From: CAZNYG01 sp964577205
GTDB lineage: Bacteria; Elusimicrobiota; Endomicrobiia; Endomicrobiales; CAIRNS01
Length of the DNA stretch: 11,919 bases
Direction: 5' to 3'
Assembly (NCBI GenBank): GCA_964577205.1
Contig: CAZNYG010000061.1
Span: forward strand, 1-11,919
Part shown: piece after piece, positions 6,030 through 11,919 of the stretch
Layout: each line of letters opens with the position of its first letter
Numbering within the stretch: position 1 is the first letter of the stretch
Position numbers and translations under genes: made by a program
Notes under the pieces: generated by a model
What the model saw: the letters and a program-made list of their open reading frames with translations, nothing else
Told to the model about the DNA's origin: nothing
Database searches by the model: none

Positions 6030-6058
6030 ACTATGCCAGAAAATAACCCTTTTGTCAA
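6030..6058 (-). promoter_or_regulatory. Predicted trpL-trpB promoter
   Basis: TTGACA (6058-6053), a 17-bp spacer and CATAGT (6035-6030), preceded by TG in the extended -10 position (TGGCATAGT), on the minus strand. The -35 is perfect and the -10 matches four of six. The promoter begins 21 bp after the stop of the upstream glycoside phosphorylase gene, with no terminator between. The expected start is near 6023, the first base of trpL. I see no obvious TrpR-like operator. Confidence 0.75.
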
Positions 6059-6079
6059 GAGGTACCGCGGGAGGGTCTG

Positions 6080-8728
6080 TCAGGCCAGGGTCAGCTCGAT
6101 CATGTTCCGTTTAGCGGAAAGAAGGGCCGATTTACGGCCCTTCGGTATGACAAGAGCGTTATCAGCGGACGGAGCGACAGGCTTTCCGTTGATATGCGCC
6201 TCCGTTATCCTATAGGCGCCGTGATCCTTTCTGCCGGGGTTGCGGTACACTATCAGGCAGGGGACGCCGTCAATAGCCAGAGAAAGCCGGACCAGCCCGT
6301 CCTGTCCGAACTGCTCCCGGACCAGCCTCGGAGAAATGACAAGGCCGCCAAGGACGTGGCGCACTCCGAACGACTGGGTGATGAGGAGGTAGGTGTACCA
6401 GCTGGCGGAACCGGTAAGGTAGTTATACAATCCGCGGTCATCCGCGTTGAAATATTCCGACAGGCAGGGATAAATGCGCGCCTTATCTCCCGTCGCCATT
6501 TTAAACAGCCCGTTCAGCACGCCGAACCCCTCGCGGACGAACCCGCGGGAATACAGGGCGAAAGCCAGCATGACGTCCATGTGCGCGAACACGGCGCCGT
6601 TCTCCTTGTCTCCGTACGAGAAGGCGAAAGCGCGGCCGAGGTCCAGTTTCACTTCCCTGAAATCGGTATTGAGCCGGTATGTGCCGAACTCTTTGTTCAA
6701 CAGGTACTTCCCGAAACTTTTATGAATACGCGAGACCTGTTCGTCCGTGGCGACGCCGCTCATGATGGCGAACACGCCCGACGTCAATGTTATCCGGGGA
6801 GAACGGTTTACTATACCCTCTACCTTCCGGCCGGCATTGTCATAATAACCGTTATAAACCCCCAGTTCTTTTATCCATTCGTGATCGCGGACATGCCGCG
6901 TAAGGCTTTCCGACTTTTTCTCCAGGTCGTCGGCAACATCTTCAACGGCTATGCTCTTTTTGACGCCGGAAACGCCGCGGCAGGCCGCCTCGTAATAGCA
7001 TTCCAGCAGCGCCCGTTTCTCACCGGCCTTCGAATAATCGACGGGGGATCTCAACGTGTCGAGCAGGATAAGCGTCTCGGCTGTCAGGGCGACAGTGTCA
7101 ACGCCCAGCTTCTTCAGATCCCTTAGAAGCGCGGCCATATCCCTGAGATTGTGGGCGTACATGCAGGTGAACGCAACGCTCTCGCCTTTGCCGTGCGCCA
7201 TATCGAGGCCGTCGTTCCAATCCGCGTCCTCGAGCTTCGTGTTCCCGTGCTCGCCGACATTGAAGAACTGCACCAGGTTCTGCACCAGGGTATGCTCGAA
7301 CAACGAGCCCGCGTGCGGCTTTCCGCTTCTGTCGCGCAGGAGATTGTCCTTTTCCGGGAAAGACGGTTCGTTCACTTTCGCGCGGTTCAAAAGGTTGTCT
7401 TTGAAATAGGGAATATCCTCGAAAAGGATGCCCGTGTCCCCGGTCTGGTCGAGGTAGAGCCGAAGGGTCAGGTACGGCCACACGCCGTGATCCATCCACA
7501 CGCGGGATATCCTGTTGCGGTCCGCGAGAAAACCGCCGTCGTTGCGTATGATGGTGGCATTCGATCCGTCGATCCGGACGCCCTTGAAATTATTGACGAT
7601 GGCCTGGCGCGTCTTTGCCGGATCAAAAAGCAGCAGTCCGAGCAGGTCCTGCCACAGATCGCGCCAGCCGCGGCCGCCCCGCCCGTAATCGAAATGCGGC
7701 AGGAAAGAACAGCCGAAAATCTTGCGGAACGTGGGCTGCATGCTGACCCACTGCGACCAGAACGCGAAATCCGGATCGCCGCCGTCCATGACATACGCTG
7801 TGAATACCGGCAGCCATGCTTTCTTTGAAGCAGCCAGCGCTTTATCGATCTTCGCGGGCGAATCGAACCGCCGGATGATCGAAGCGGTATTGCCCGCGGT
7901 CATCCCCATGACGACCGTTATCGTGAACGACGACCCTTTTTTGACGGTGACCGGGCCGAAATCGAATCCCGCGAAAGGTTCCCTGCCCTGAGCCTTTTGC
8001 GCGGTGTTCCATCCCCCCTCGACCAGGTAGCCCGGACGGGCCATCGAACCGCCCTCGCCGACGAATTCCCCGTACGTGGCGATGACGCGCCGCGGCGCGG
8101 CCCCGTTCCCCCTGTACCCGGCAACGAAATAGTCCATGGTGTTCGGCGTATGTCCCCTTTCGTCGAACGCCATCGTCGGGCGTACCACGACGCAGTTTTT
8201 CCCCGCGTTCACCCGCGAAAGAAGGGAGGTTACGTGGCGGTGGTCGCGCAGATTGTCGGCAGACCGGCAGAAAAGCGGCATGGCGAACACCGGCGTAACG
8301 GAAATATCCTTTTTGCTCTTATTGGTGACGGTGAACCGCATTACTTCGGCCGGCGCATTTTCCGGGACAAAATTGAGCGTCTCTACGAAAAACTCTTTCA
8401 GATCGGACCTCAGGATATGATACAAAGGCCCTGCTTCCACTTCCGAAGCCTCGGGTTCAGTATAGAGCGAACTGGTATTGACCGCCTGCCCGTCATAGCA
8501 CAGCCATAAGGAACGCGTGGAGGACAAGCTATGCAGGTCGCACGCGCTTTGCGGCACATTGAGGAAATTGTTGATGGACGTCTTGATATCCCCCGTCTGA
8601 TACGGCGTTATGCACGAGAACAACGCTCCCTGAGTATTGGCCAGCGGAAAATAAAGCTCGCTCACCGTATCGGGATCTTCAACCGTAAACACCCCTGCCG
8701 CCTGATCTTTAATTCTCCAAAGTGACAT
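6080..8728 (-). CDS. GH94-type glycoside phosphorylase (cellobiose/laminaribiose phosphorylase-like)
   Basis: Large cytoplasmic enzyme (882 aa) of the inverting sugar phosphorylases (COG3459, GH94 or a near relative). These cleave a beta-glucosidic bond with phosphate to give a sugar 1-phosphate, saving ATP. The N-terminal half is beta-rich (about 1-300). The (alpha/alpha)6 catalytic barrel carries GGRGWRDLWQD (351-361), RVWMDHGVWP (409-418) and DADWNDGLDMA (501-511), whose DWNDG motif holds the general acid Asp. ENGAVFAHMD (709-718) and LTGSASWY (771-778) fit the phosphate-binding His and Thr-Gly-Ser of GH94. No signal peptide is seen. The ATG at 8728 has AAGGAAGG about 7 nt upstream. The substrate cannot be read from sequence; cellobiose, laminaribiose or a beta-oligoglucan are all possible. 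It is probably co-transcribed with the two small genes upstream (19-bp gap). Confidence 0.85.
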   Translation of the reverse strand: MSLWRIKDQAAGVFTVEDPDTVSELYFPLANTQGALFSCITPYQTGDIKTSINNFLNVPQSACDLHSLSSTRSLWLCYDGQAVNTSSLYTEPEASEVEAGPLYHILRSDLKEFFVETLNFVPENAPAEVMRFTVTNKSKKDISVTPVFAMPLFCRSADNLRDHRHVTSLLSRVNAGKNCVVVRPTMAFDERGHTPNTMDYFVAGYRGNGAAPRRVIATYGEFVGEGGSMARPGYLVEGGWNTAQKAQGREPFAGFDFGPVTVKKGSSFTITVVMGMTAGNTASIIRRFDSPAKIDKALAASKKAWLPVFTAYVMDGGDPDFAFWSQWVSMQPTFRKIFGCSFLPHFDYGRGGRGWRDLWQDLLGLLLFDPAKTRQAIVNNFKGVRIDGSNATIIRNDGGFLADRNRISRVWMDHGVWPYLTLRLYLDQTGDTGILFEDIPYFKDNLLNRAKVNEPSFPEKDNLLRDRSGKPHAGSLFEHTLVQNLVQFFNVGEHGNTKLEDADWNDGLDMAHGKGESVAFTCMYAHNLRDMAALLRDLKKLGVDTVALTAETLILLDTLRSPVDYSKAGEKRALLECYYEAACRGVSGVKKSIAVEDVADDLEKKSESLTRHVRDHEWIKELGVYNGYYDNAGRKVEGIVNRSPRITLTSGVFAIMSGVATDEQVSRIHKSFGKYLLNKEFGTYRLNTDFREVKLDLGRAFAFSYGDKENGAVFAHMDVMLAFALYSRGFVREGFGVLNGLFKMATGDKARIYPCLSEYFNADDRGLYNYLTGSASWYTYLLITQSFGVRHVLGGLVISPRLVREQFGQDGLVRLSLAIDGVPCLIVYRNPGRKDHGAYRITEAHINGKPVAPSADNALVIPKGRKSALLSAKRNMIELTLA

Positions 8729-8747
8729 TTTATTTCCTTCCTTACAC

Positions 8748-8975
8748 CTATATTTTGAAGTTGTTACCCGTCATTCTTTTAAATGGTTTCCGCGGATAGT
8801 TAAGGAGAGCGTTCATATCGGAAACGAACCTGACCACCCTGTCCAGATCGACGGTTCCATCATTTTTTCTGAATTCCTGCCGGTTGCGCGCCATATGCCT
8901 GAACTCTTCTCTCAGCTCACTAGATCCTGCTGCTCTGAGCAATTCTTCTTTTTCGCTATCAGTAAAGTTATCCAT
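8748..8975 (-). CDS. Small protein of unknown function paired with a nucleotidyltransferase
   Basis: A 75-aa, charged, soluble protein that I do not recognise. It begins MDNFTDSEKEELLRAAG, is predicted mostly helical in its first two thirds, and ends in a basic, aromatic stretch (YPRKPFKRMTGNNFKI). It has no membrane segment, Cys pair or obvious DNA-binding motif. The ATG at 8975 overlaps the end of the nucleotidyltransferase gene by 8 bp and has AAGGA 6 nt upstream. That tight overlap suggests a partner of the nucleotidyltransferase. The GH94 gene starts 19 bp after its stop. Coding is supported by the overlap, the ribosome-binding site and sensible composition. Confidence 0.75.
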   Translation of the reverse strand: MDNFTDSEKEELLRAAGSSELREEFRHMARNRQEFRKNDGTVDLDRVVRFVSDMNALLNYPRKPFKRMTGNNFKI

Positions 8976-9510
8976 ACCGTTCCTTCAGCTTCAAAAAAAG
9001 CGCATGTTGGTTAAATATATCGAAGTGTTCTTTGACAATGCTCCAATCGATCGTATCACTAAAACGCTCCATGATCATTTGAATATCTGCAATCTCCCTC
9101 GGTTTACGCCCCTCATCATTCATAAGGGCCTGGAGTTTTAATCCGATCAAGTCTTCCGGCATAAGAATATTGAGAACGATTTCCCCGTTAAACAATGGCT
9201 TTTTTTTACTGCGTTCAAGCATTTTCAATGATGTCTTCCTGAAAGCATGAAGAACATCTATTTCTCCAAGATCATCCGATGGTGAAGTATATTGCGATAC
9301 GTTTTCAGTTTTATACACGCACGCGTATCCCATGGATTCAAGAAGCTTGTTCAATTTCGGGGTATCTTCCGCAAGCATAAGAAGATCAAGGTCAAGTGTC
9401 GAACGCACCAGCCCCAGAGCGTTCATAGCGAAACCGCCGATCACCGCATAATGGATATCATGTGATTCAAATTCTTTAGATAGGATACCCAGTACCTTAA
9501 TCAAATCCAT
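8968..9510 (-). CDS. Nucleotidyltransferase-fold protein (MNT/AbiEii/DUF6036-like)
   Basis: A 180-aa protein of the DNA polymerase beta-type nucleotidyltransferase superfamily. The fold signature is clear: YAVIGGFAMNALGLVRSTLDLDLL (split as GGFAMNAL, 25-32, then the catalytic pair D40 and D42), followed by a third acidic residue in GEIDVLHAF (D85). PEDLIGLKLQAL (119-130) is typical of the standalone nucleotidyltransferases found in toxin-antitoxin or phage-defence-like settings. The target (tRNA, protein or small molecule) cannot be told. No HEPN-type partner is present; the neighbour is the 75-aa protein. The ATG at 9510 has no Shine-Dalgarno, and a TAGAAT -10 box lies 6 bp upstream, so the mRNA may be leaderless. 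Confidence 0.82.
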   Translation of the reverse strand: MDLIKVLGILSKEFESHDIHYAVIGGFAMNALGLVRSTLDLDLLMLAEDTPKLNKLLESMGYACVYKTENVSQYTSPSDDLGEIDVLHAFRKTSLKMLERSKKKPLFNGEIVLNILMPEDLIGLKLQALMNDEGRKPREIADIQMIMERFSDTIDWSIVKEHFDIFNQHALFLKLKERYG

Positions 9511-9516
9511 TGTATT

Positions 9517-9546
9517 ATTCTATCTTTTTTAATTGACAAAAAGCAA
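9517..9546 (-). promoter_or_regulatory. Possible promoter of the nucleotidyltransferase operon
   Basis: TAGAAT (9522-9517) matches five of six -10 positions. A weak TTGCTT -35 (9546-9541) lies 18 bp upstream, inside the 3' arm and U-tract of the preceding terminator. The start would fall on the A of the ATG at 9510. Confidence 0.45.
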
Positions 9547-9576
9547 AAATATCTCCAACTGCGGAGAGATTTTTGC
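9538..9576 (-). terminator. Intrinsic terminator after the znu operon
   Basis: In the transcript GCAAAAATCTCTCC (9576-9563) pairs with GGAGATATTTTTGC (9556-9543), 13 of 14 positions, around a 6-nt loop. Five Us follow (9542-9538). It lies 111 bp after the znuB stop and 24 bp before the nucleotidyltransferase start, so it insulates the two operons. Confidence 0.8.
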
Positions 9577-9602
9577 AAGGGGAAGACAATAGTGTCCTCT
9601 CG

Positions 9603-9679
9603 GGGGCGATTTACCCCCCCAGATTTGCCGATGTGTCCGGTCTATACACAGGCAAATCTGGGGGGATAAAGCACGCCCC
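9603..9679. repeat. 77-bp palindromic hairpin element after znuB
   Basis: A perfect 15-bp inverted repeat, CCCCCCAGATTTGCC (9615-9629) and GGCAAATCTGGGGGG (9651-9665), is extended outward by TTTA/TAAA after a C/A mismatch and by GGGGCG/CGCCCC (9603-9608, 9674-9679). It is extended inward by TGTGT/ACACA (9632-9636, 9646-9650). The total is about 30 paired bases. There is no U-tract on either strand, and the terminator is separate. It begins 8 bp after the znuB stop, so in mRNA it would cap the znu message. It could be a REP or MITE-like mobile repeat. Confidence 0.75.
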
Positions 9680-9687
9680 TTTTCTCT

Positions 9688-10554
9688 TTATTCTTGTTGC
9701 GCTTTTCCCGGACAAAAACTATCCCGCTTCTGGAAGGTTTTTGCTAGCCATGTTATGATCATCAAAACGAGGAATACCGCAACGATCGTGGGGCCAGAAG
9801 TCCAGTCGAGGCGCAGGGACAGTTCCAGCCCAAGGACGCATCCGGCCACGCCGAACAGCCAGCCGAACACGATGCGGCGCACGGTGCCCGTGGTCGCGAT
9901 CACCGCGGAAACAGCGGGGATAATAAGAAACGCGAAAACCAGGAGCACGCCCGCCACTTTGACCGACGAGGTAACGACAAAGCCGAAGGTGACATAAAAC
10001 ACGAAATCCCACCACCGGATGTTCAGGCCGGCTTTCCGGGCCTCCGGGAGATCCTCGGTGATCAGAAGAAGCTTTTTCCGCGAAAACCAGTGAATGCATC
10101 CGATCAGAGAATACAGCACGGCGATAAACACCAGTTCTTGCGGCGACACCGTGAGGATCGATCCCGTAAACATCTCCTTTATGTCTTCGGTCCCCGTAGC
10201 GGCGTGCTCCATCGCGATCAAAGACAGGGCGATAGCGCCGGCATACGTGATCCCGATCAGCGCTTCAATAGGCACCCTTTCCTTCCTGGCCCTGAAAAAG
10301 ACGAACAGGAGAGCGCCCATCATGGTAAACGCGAGGGATATCAGGTAGTTCTGCACCGGGAACTGATCAGCGCCCCACCCCGACAATACCCCGACACTTG
10401 CGCCCAGCGCCGCCACCTGGGCGAGCGCGAGATCGACAAATATAACGCCTCGGCGCACGACATGATACCCTAAATACGTATGGATGCCCGTTAGAATAAG
10501 GCATACCAGCAGCGCGGTGACGACGAACGGGTAATGGAATAGCATCATGGTCAT
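9688..10554 (-). CDS. znuB: Zinc/manganese ABC transporter permease (ABC-3 family)
   Basis: Inner-membrane permease (288 aa) of a ZnuABC-type metal uptake system, the channel through which metal delivered by ZnuA enters the cytoplasm. It has about eight hydrophobic spans. The ABC-3 hallmarks are HTYLGYHVVRRGVIFVDLAL (residues 25-44) and the later KVAGVLLVFAFLIIPA segment near residue 200. Length is normal for the family. The ATG at 10554 overlaps the znuA TGA by 4 bp (ATGA), and GGAAGGG lies just upstream, so the two are translationally coupled. A ZnuC ATPase gene would be expected beside it and is not in the window. Zinc rather than manganese or iron is inferred from ZnuA. Confidence 0.93.
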   Translation of the reverse strand: MTMMLFHYPFVVTALLVCLILTGIHTYLGYHVVRRGVIFVDLALAQVAALGASVGVLSGWGADQFPVQNYLISLAFTMMGALLFVFFRARKERVPIEALIGITYAGAIALSLIAMEHAATGTEDIKEMFTGSILTVSPQELVFIAVLYSLIGCIHWFSRKKLLLITEDLPEARKAGLNIRWWDFVFYVTFGFVVTSSVKVAGVLLVFAFLIIPAVSAVIATTGTVRRIVFGWLFGVAGCVLGLELSLRLDWTSGPTIVAVFLVLMIITWLAKTFQKRDSFCPGKAQQE

Positions 10555-11435
10555 TTCCCTTCCGTCAGCGCGTTAACGATGGCATCAAAATGCCTCATGT
10601 AGGATTCCGGCGCACAATCTGCGCATGAGGGAGACGCCTTGATCACTCGTATCCCTGTCTGACGGGCGAGAAAACGCGGAGCCGCGTCCGGGAAATAGGG
10701 TTCCTGCATCAGGATGGATATATGATCCTTTTTGACAAGATTCACTATCCCGGCAAGATGTTTTCCCGTGGGTGGAATGCCGGGTAACGGTTCGACGTAT
10801 CCGGCAACCGCAAGATTGAACGCGGAAGCGAAATAGACCCATGATGAGTGATAGCCGATGATCTTGTTTCCGGAGAGTTTCAACATTTTAGATTTCCAGC
10901 CGGCGATGTGTTCCCCGGTTTCATCTTTGAAACGCTCATAATTCTTCTCGTAATATGCGCTGTTCGAAGGATCCTCTTTCTTTAGCGCCTCGAGAATAGT
11001 ATGCCCGATAATAATGCCATTTGACGGATCCAACCAGTAGTGAGGATTCCCTTCCGGGTGAACGTCGCCCATGGAGGCATTCACAACCCCCGCAGGCTTT
11101 TGGAGAACGGGCACGCCATGAGAGCAGTCAACCACGAGCAATTTCCCGTTACGGGAACCATCGATAATTTCATCCGACCACTGATCCATCGCAAGGCCGC
11201 ATTTCAAATAGATCGCAGCCCGTGACACCTTGATCATGTACGAAGGAAGCACTTCCACGAAATGCGGGTTTGCATTGCTTTTTGCGATAGCGAAGACATC
11301 AACTTTATCACCGCCGATGTATGCCGCTATAGAACCAAAATCAGGTAATGCAGCCGCGATCTTTACCGTTGCGGCGTTAAGTGTTCCAAATGAAAGTAAC
11401 ATCAAGGTAAGCGTTGCAAATATTTTTTTTCTCAT
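10551..11435 (-). CDS. znuA: Zinc ABC transporter substrate-binding protein
   Basis: Cluster A-I metal-binding protein (294 aa) that captures zinc outside the inner membrane and passes it to ZnuB. Residues 1-21 are a signal peptide (basic start, hydrophobic core, LNA cleavage site) with no lipobox Cys, so a soluble periplasmic protein is likely. Candidate metal ligands are H58 (NPHFVE), H132 (PHYWLDP), H196 (GYHSSW) and an acidic residue at E245 in MQEPYF. The His-rich loop typical of some ZnuA proteins is very short (a lone H126). CADC (271-274) may form a disulphide. The ATG at 11435 has AGGAG about 8 nt upstream. It follows the outer-membrane gene remnant by 33 bp. The original promoter and any Zur operator would lie upstream, outside the window or lost. 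Confidence 0.92.
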   Translation of the reverse strand: MRKKIFATLTLMLLSFGTLNAATVKIAAALPDFGSIAAYIGGDKVDVFAIAKSNANPHFVEVLPSYMIKVSRAAIYLKCGLAMDQWSDEIIDGSRNGKLLVVDCSHGVPVLQKPAGVVNASMGDVHPEGNPHYWLDPSNGIIIGHTILEALKKEDPSNSAYYEKNYERFKDETGEHIAGWKSKMLKLSGNKIIGYHSSWVYFASAFNLAVAGYVEPLPGIPPTGKHLAGIVNLVKKDHISILMQEPYFPDAAPRFLARQTGIRVIKASPSCADCAPESYMRHFDAIVNALTEGK

Positions 11436-11468
11436 TATTATATCTCCTCTTTCGGTTACTCAGACTTC

Positions 11469-11867
11469 CTAATACTGATGCGCTTTATGCGGCCCCATGC
11501 TGAACAACACCTGGAACATACAGGTATGCACTACCGGAGAACCCTCAGGAATGAACTCTTCATACGTAAGACGGAACAAAGTTGTTTCTTCCAGAAGCGC
11601 ATATCCGACAAAACCTTTTACTGTCCGGTTTGTCAGATTCTTGTTCTCGGCAGGGTTGTATTGTTCATAGAGAACCCCTCCGTTACACCTCTGCCAGAAT
11701 TTCAAATCGGCGAAGGCATAAAAACCTGACCTCGCAGCTCTATTGAAGCTGCCGGTTGTGGTATCAATAACGATATCGCTATTATTGGCAAAATACTCGC
11801 CCTGCAGTGTTAAAACCGTAAGAGCGGCTGAGGAAAATGGGATCTTTGTTTTTATATCCGCGCCCAC
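11469..11867 (-). pseudogene. 5'-truncated outer-membrane beta-barrel protein gene upstream of znuA
   Basis: The reading frame encodes about 133 residues in alternating, aromatic-rich strands (LQGEYF, SGFYAFADLKFW, TTLFRLTYEEF, FQVLFSMG) and ends GPHKAHQY before TAG. The last residue is aromatic, as usual for BAM-inserted barrels. From memory, barrels ending in a similar GPHKAH tail occur next to znu genes and are thought to be zinc-regulated, but the family is not certain. No signal peptide exists. The frame reaches an ATG at 11882, but the first five codons come from the palindromic sequence at 11868-11882, so barrel homology seems to start abruptly at 11867. I read this as a gene that lost its 5' part to an insertion. 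A complete gene would be several hundred residues long. Confidence 0.6.
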
Positions 11868-11919
11868 TAGTGTCCGACACATTTAAAATATGAGTTGTAA
11901 AATATATTGAAAATAGAGT
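11868..11919. mobile_element. Possible insertion-element end (partial)
   Basis: Sequence changes at about 11867 from GC-richer coding DNA to AT-rich non-coding DNA running off the window. The boundary carries TAGTGTCCGACACATTT, whose core GTGTC-C-GACAC (11870-11880) is a perfect dyad, as in transposon ends. No transposase is visible in the 52 bp available, so the family cannot be named. An element here could provide the present promoter for znuA-znuB. Confidence 0.35.

Noticed and set aside
4738..6030. A 430-codon open frame on the plus strand opposite trpB.
   Set aside because: It is antisense to a clearly real trpB, its product is Arg/Pro-rich without recognisable motifs, and it runs across the attenuator. 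It is the mirror of GC-rich codon usage.
5845..6058. A T-box element controlling trpB.
   Set aside because: No GGGTGG-type T-box bulge or specifier domain is present, while a leader ORF with Trp-Trp and competing hairpins is.
6194..7828. Long plus-strand frames (310 and 225 codons) opposite the glycoside phosphorylase gene.
   Set aside because: The minus-strand gene carries catalytic motifs throughout this region. The plus-strand products have no family features or ribosome-binding sites.
8748..9510. Calling the nucleotidyltransferase pair a type IV or VII (MNT-HEPN) toxin-antitoxin system.
   Set aside because: The partner is too short for a HEPN domain and shows no RxxxxH motif, so only a neutral description is supported.
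9603..9679. Treating the large palindrome as the intrinsic terminator of znuB.
   Set aside because: No U-tract follows on either strand. A canonical terminator lies at 9538-9576.
1..11919. tRNA, rRNA or CRISPR array.
   Set aside because: I saw no tRNA-like cloverleaf, rRNA segment or regularly spaced 24-40 bp repeats on either strand.

Overview
The window is about 11.9 kb of gene-dense, moderately GC-rich bacterial DNA in which every gene I can support lies on the minus strand, so it is best read from right to left. A periplasmic-type zinc-binding lipocalin-like uptake protein (ZnuA) next to the end of an outer-membrane beta-barrel suggests a Gram-negative (diderm) cell. A group 4 [NiFe]-hydrogenase-type membrane module suggests anaerobic or fermentative energy metabolism. 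The intergenic AT-rich palindrome and degenerate octamer repeats look like those of uncultured candidate-phylum genomes (Omnitrophota would be my guess), but that placement is impression, not evidence.

Layout from right to left. (1) 11919-9688: a possible insertion-element end abuts a 5'-truncated outer-membrane protein gene, followed by znuA and znuB (ATGA overlap). No znuC ATPase is visible. (2) 9687-9511: a 77-bp palindromic hairpin element just after the znuB stop, then an intrinsic terminator that overlaps the promoter of the next gene. (3) 9510-6080: a nucleotidyltransferase-fold protein, an unrecognised 75-aa protein (8-bp overlap) and a large GH94-type glycoside phosphorylase, apparently one operon. 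(4) 6058-4561: a single trpB under its own tryptophan attenuator. This has a consensus promoter, an apparently leaderless leader peptide with tandem Trp codons, an antiterminator and two tandem intrinsic terminators. (5) 4523-3470: a CDF-family metal exporter behind a perfect-consensus sigma70 promoter and a structured leader of about 107 nt. (6) 3469-3357: degenerate repeats. (7) 3356-1: a promoter and a hyfB-hyfC-hyfE operon encoding the membrane arm of a hydrogenase-4/formate-hydrogenlyase-like complex. It runs off the left edge, where the remaining subunits would be expected.

The most notable item is the trp leader (5845-6058). It can be read as a complete ribosome-stalling attenuator controlling trpB alone, with a second terminator whose 5' arm is complementary to the 3' arm of the first. 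That suggests a relay in which opening the first terminator would also disarm the second. Other points of interest are the zinc import genes and the CDF exporter a few kb apart, the absent ZnuC, the truncated outer-membrane gene, and two genes whose predicted -10 boxes lie exactly 6 bp from the ATG, which hints at leaderless mRNAs.
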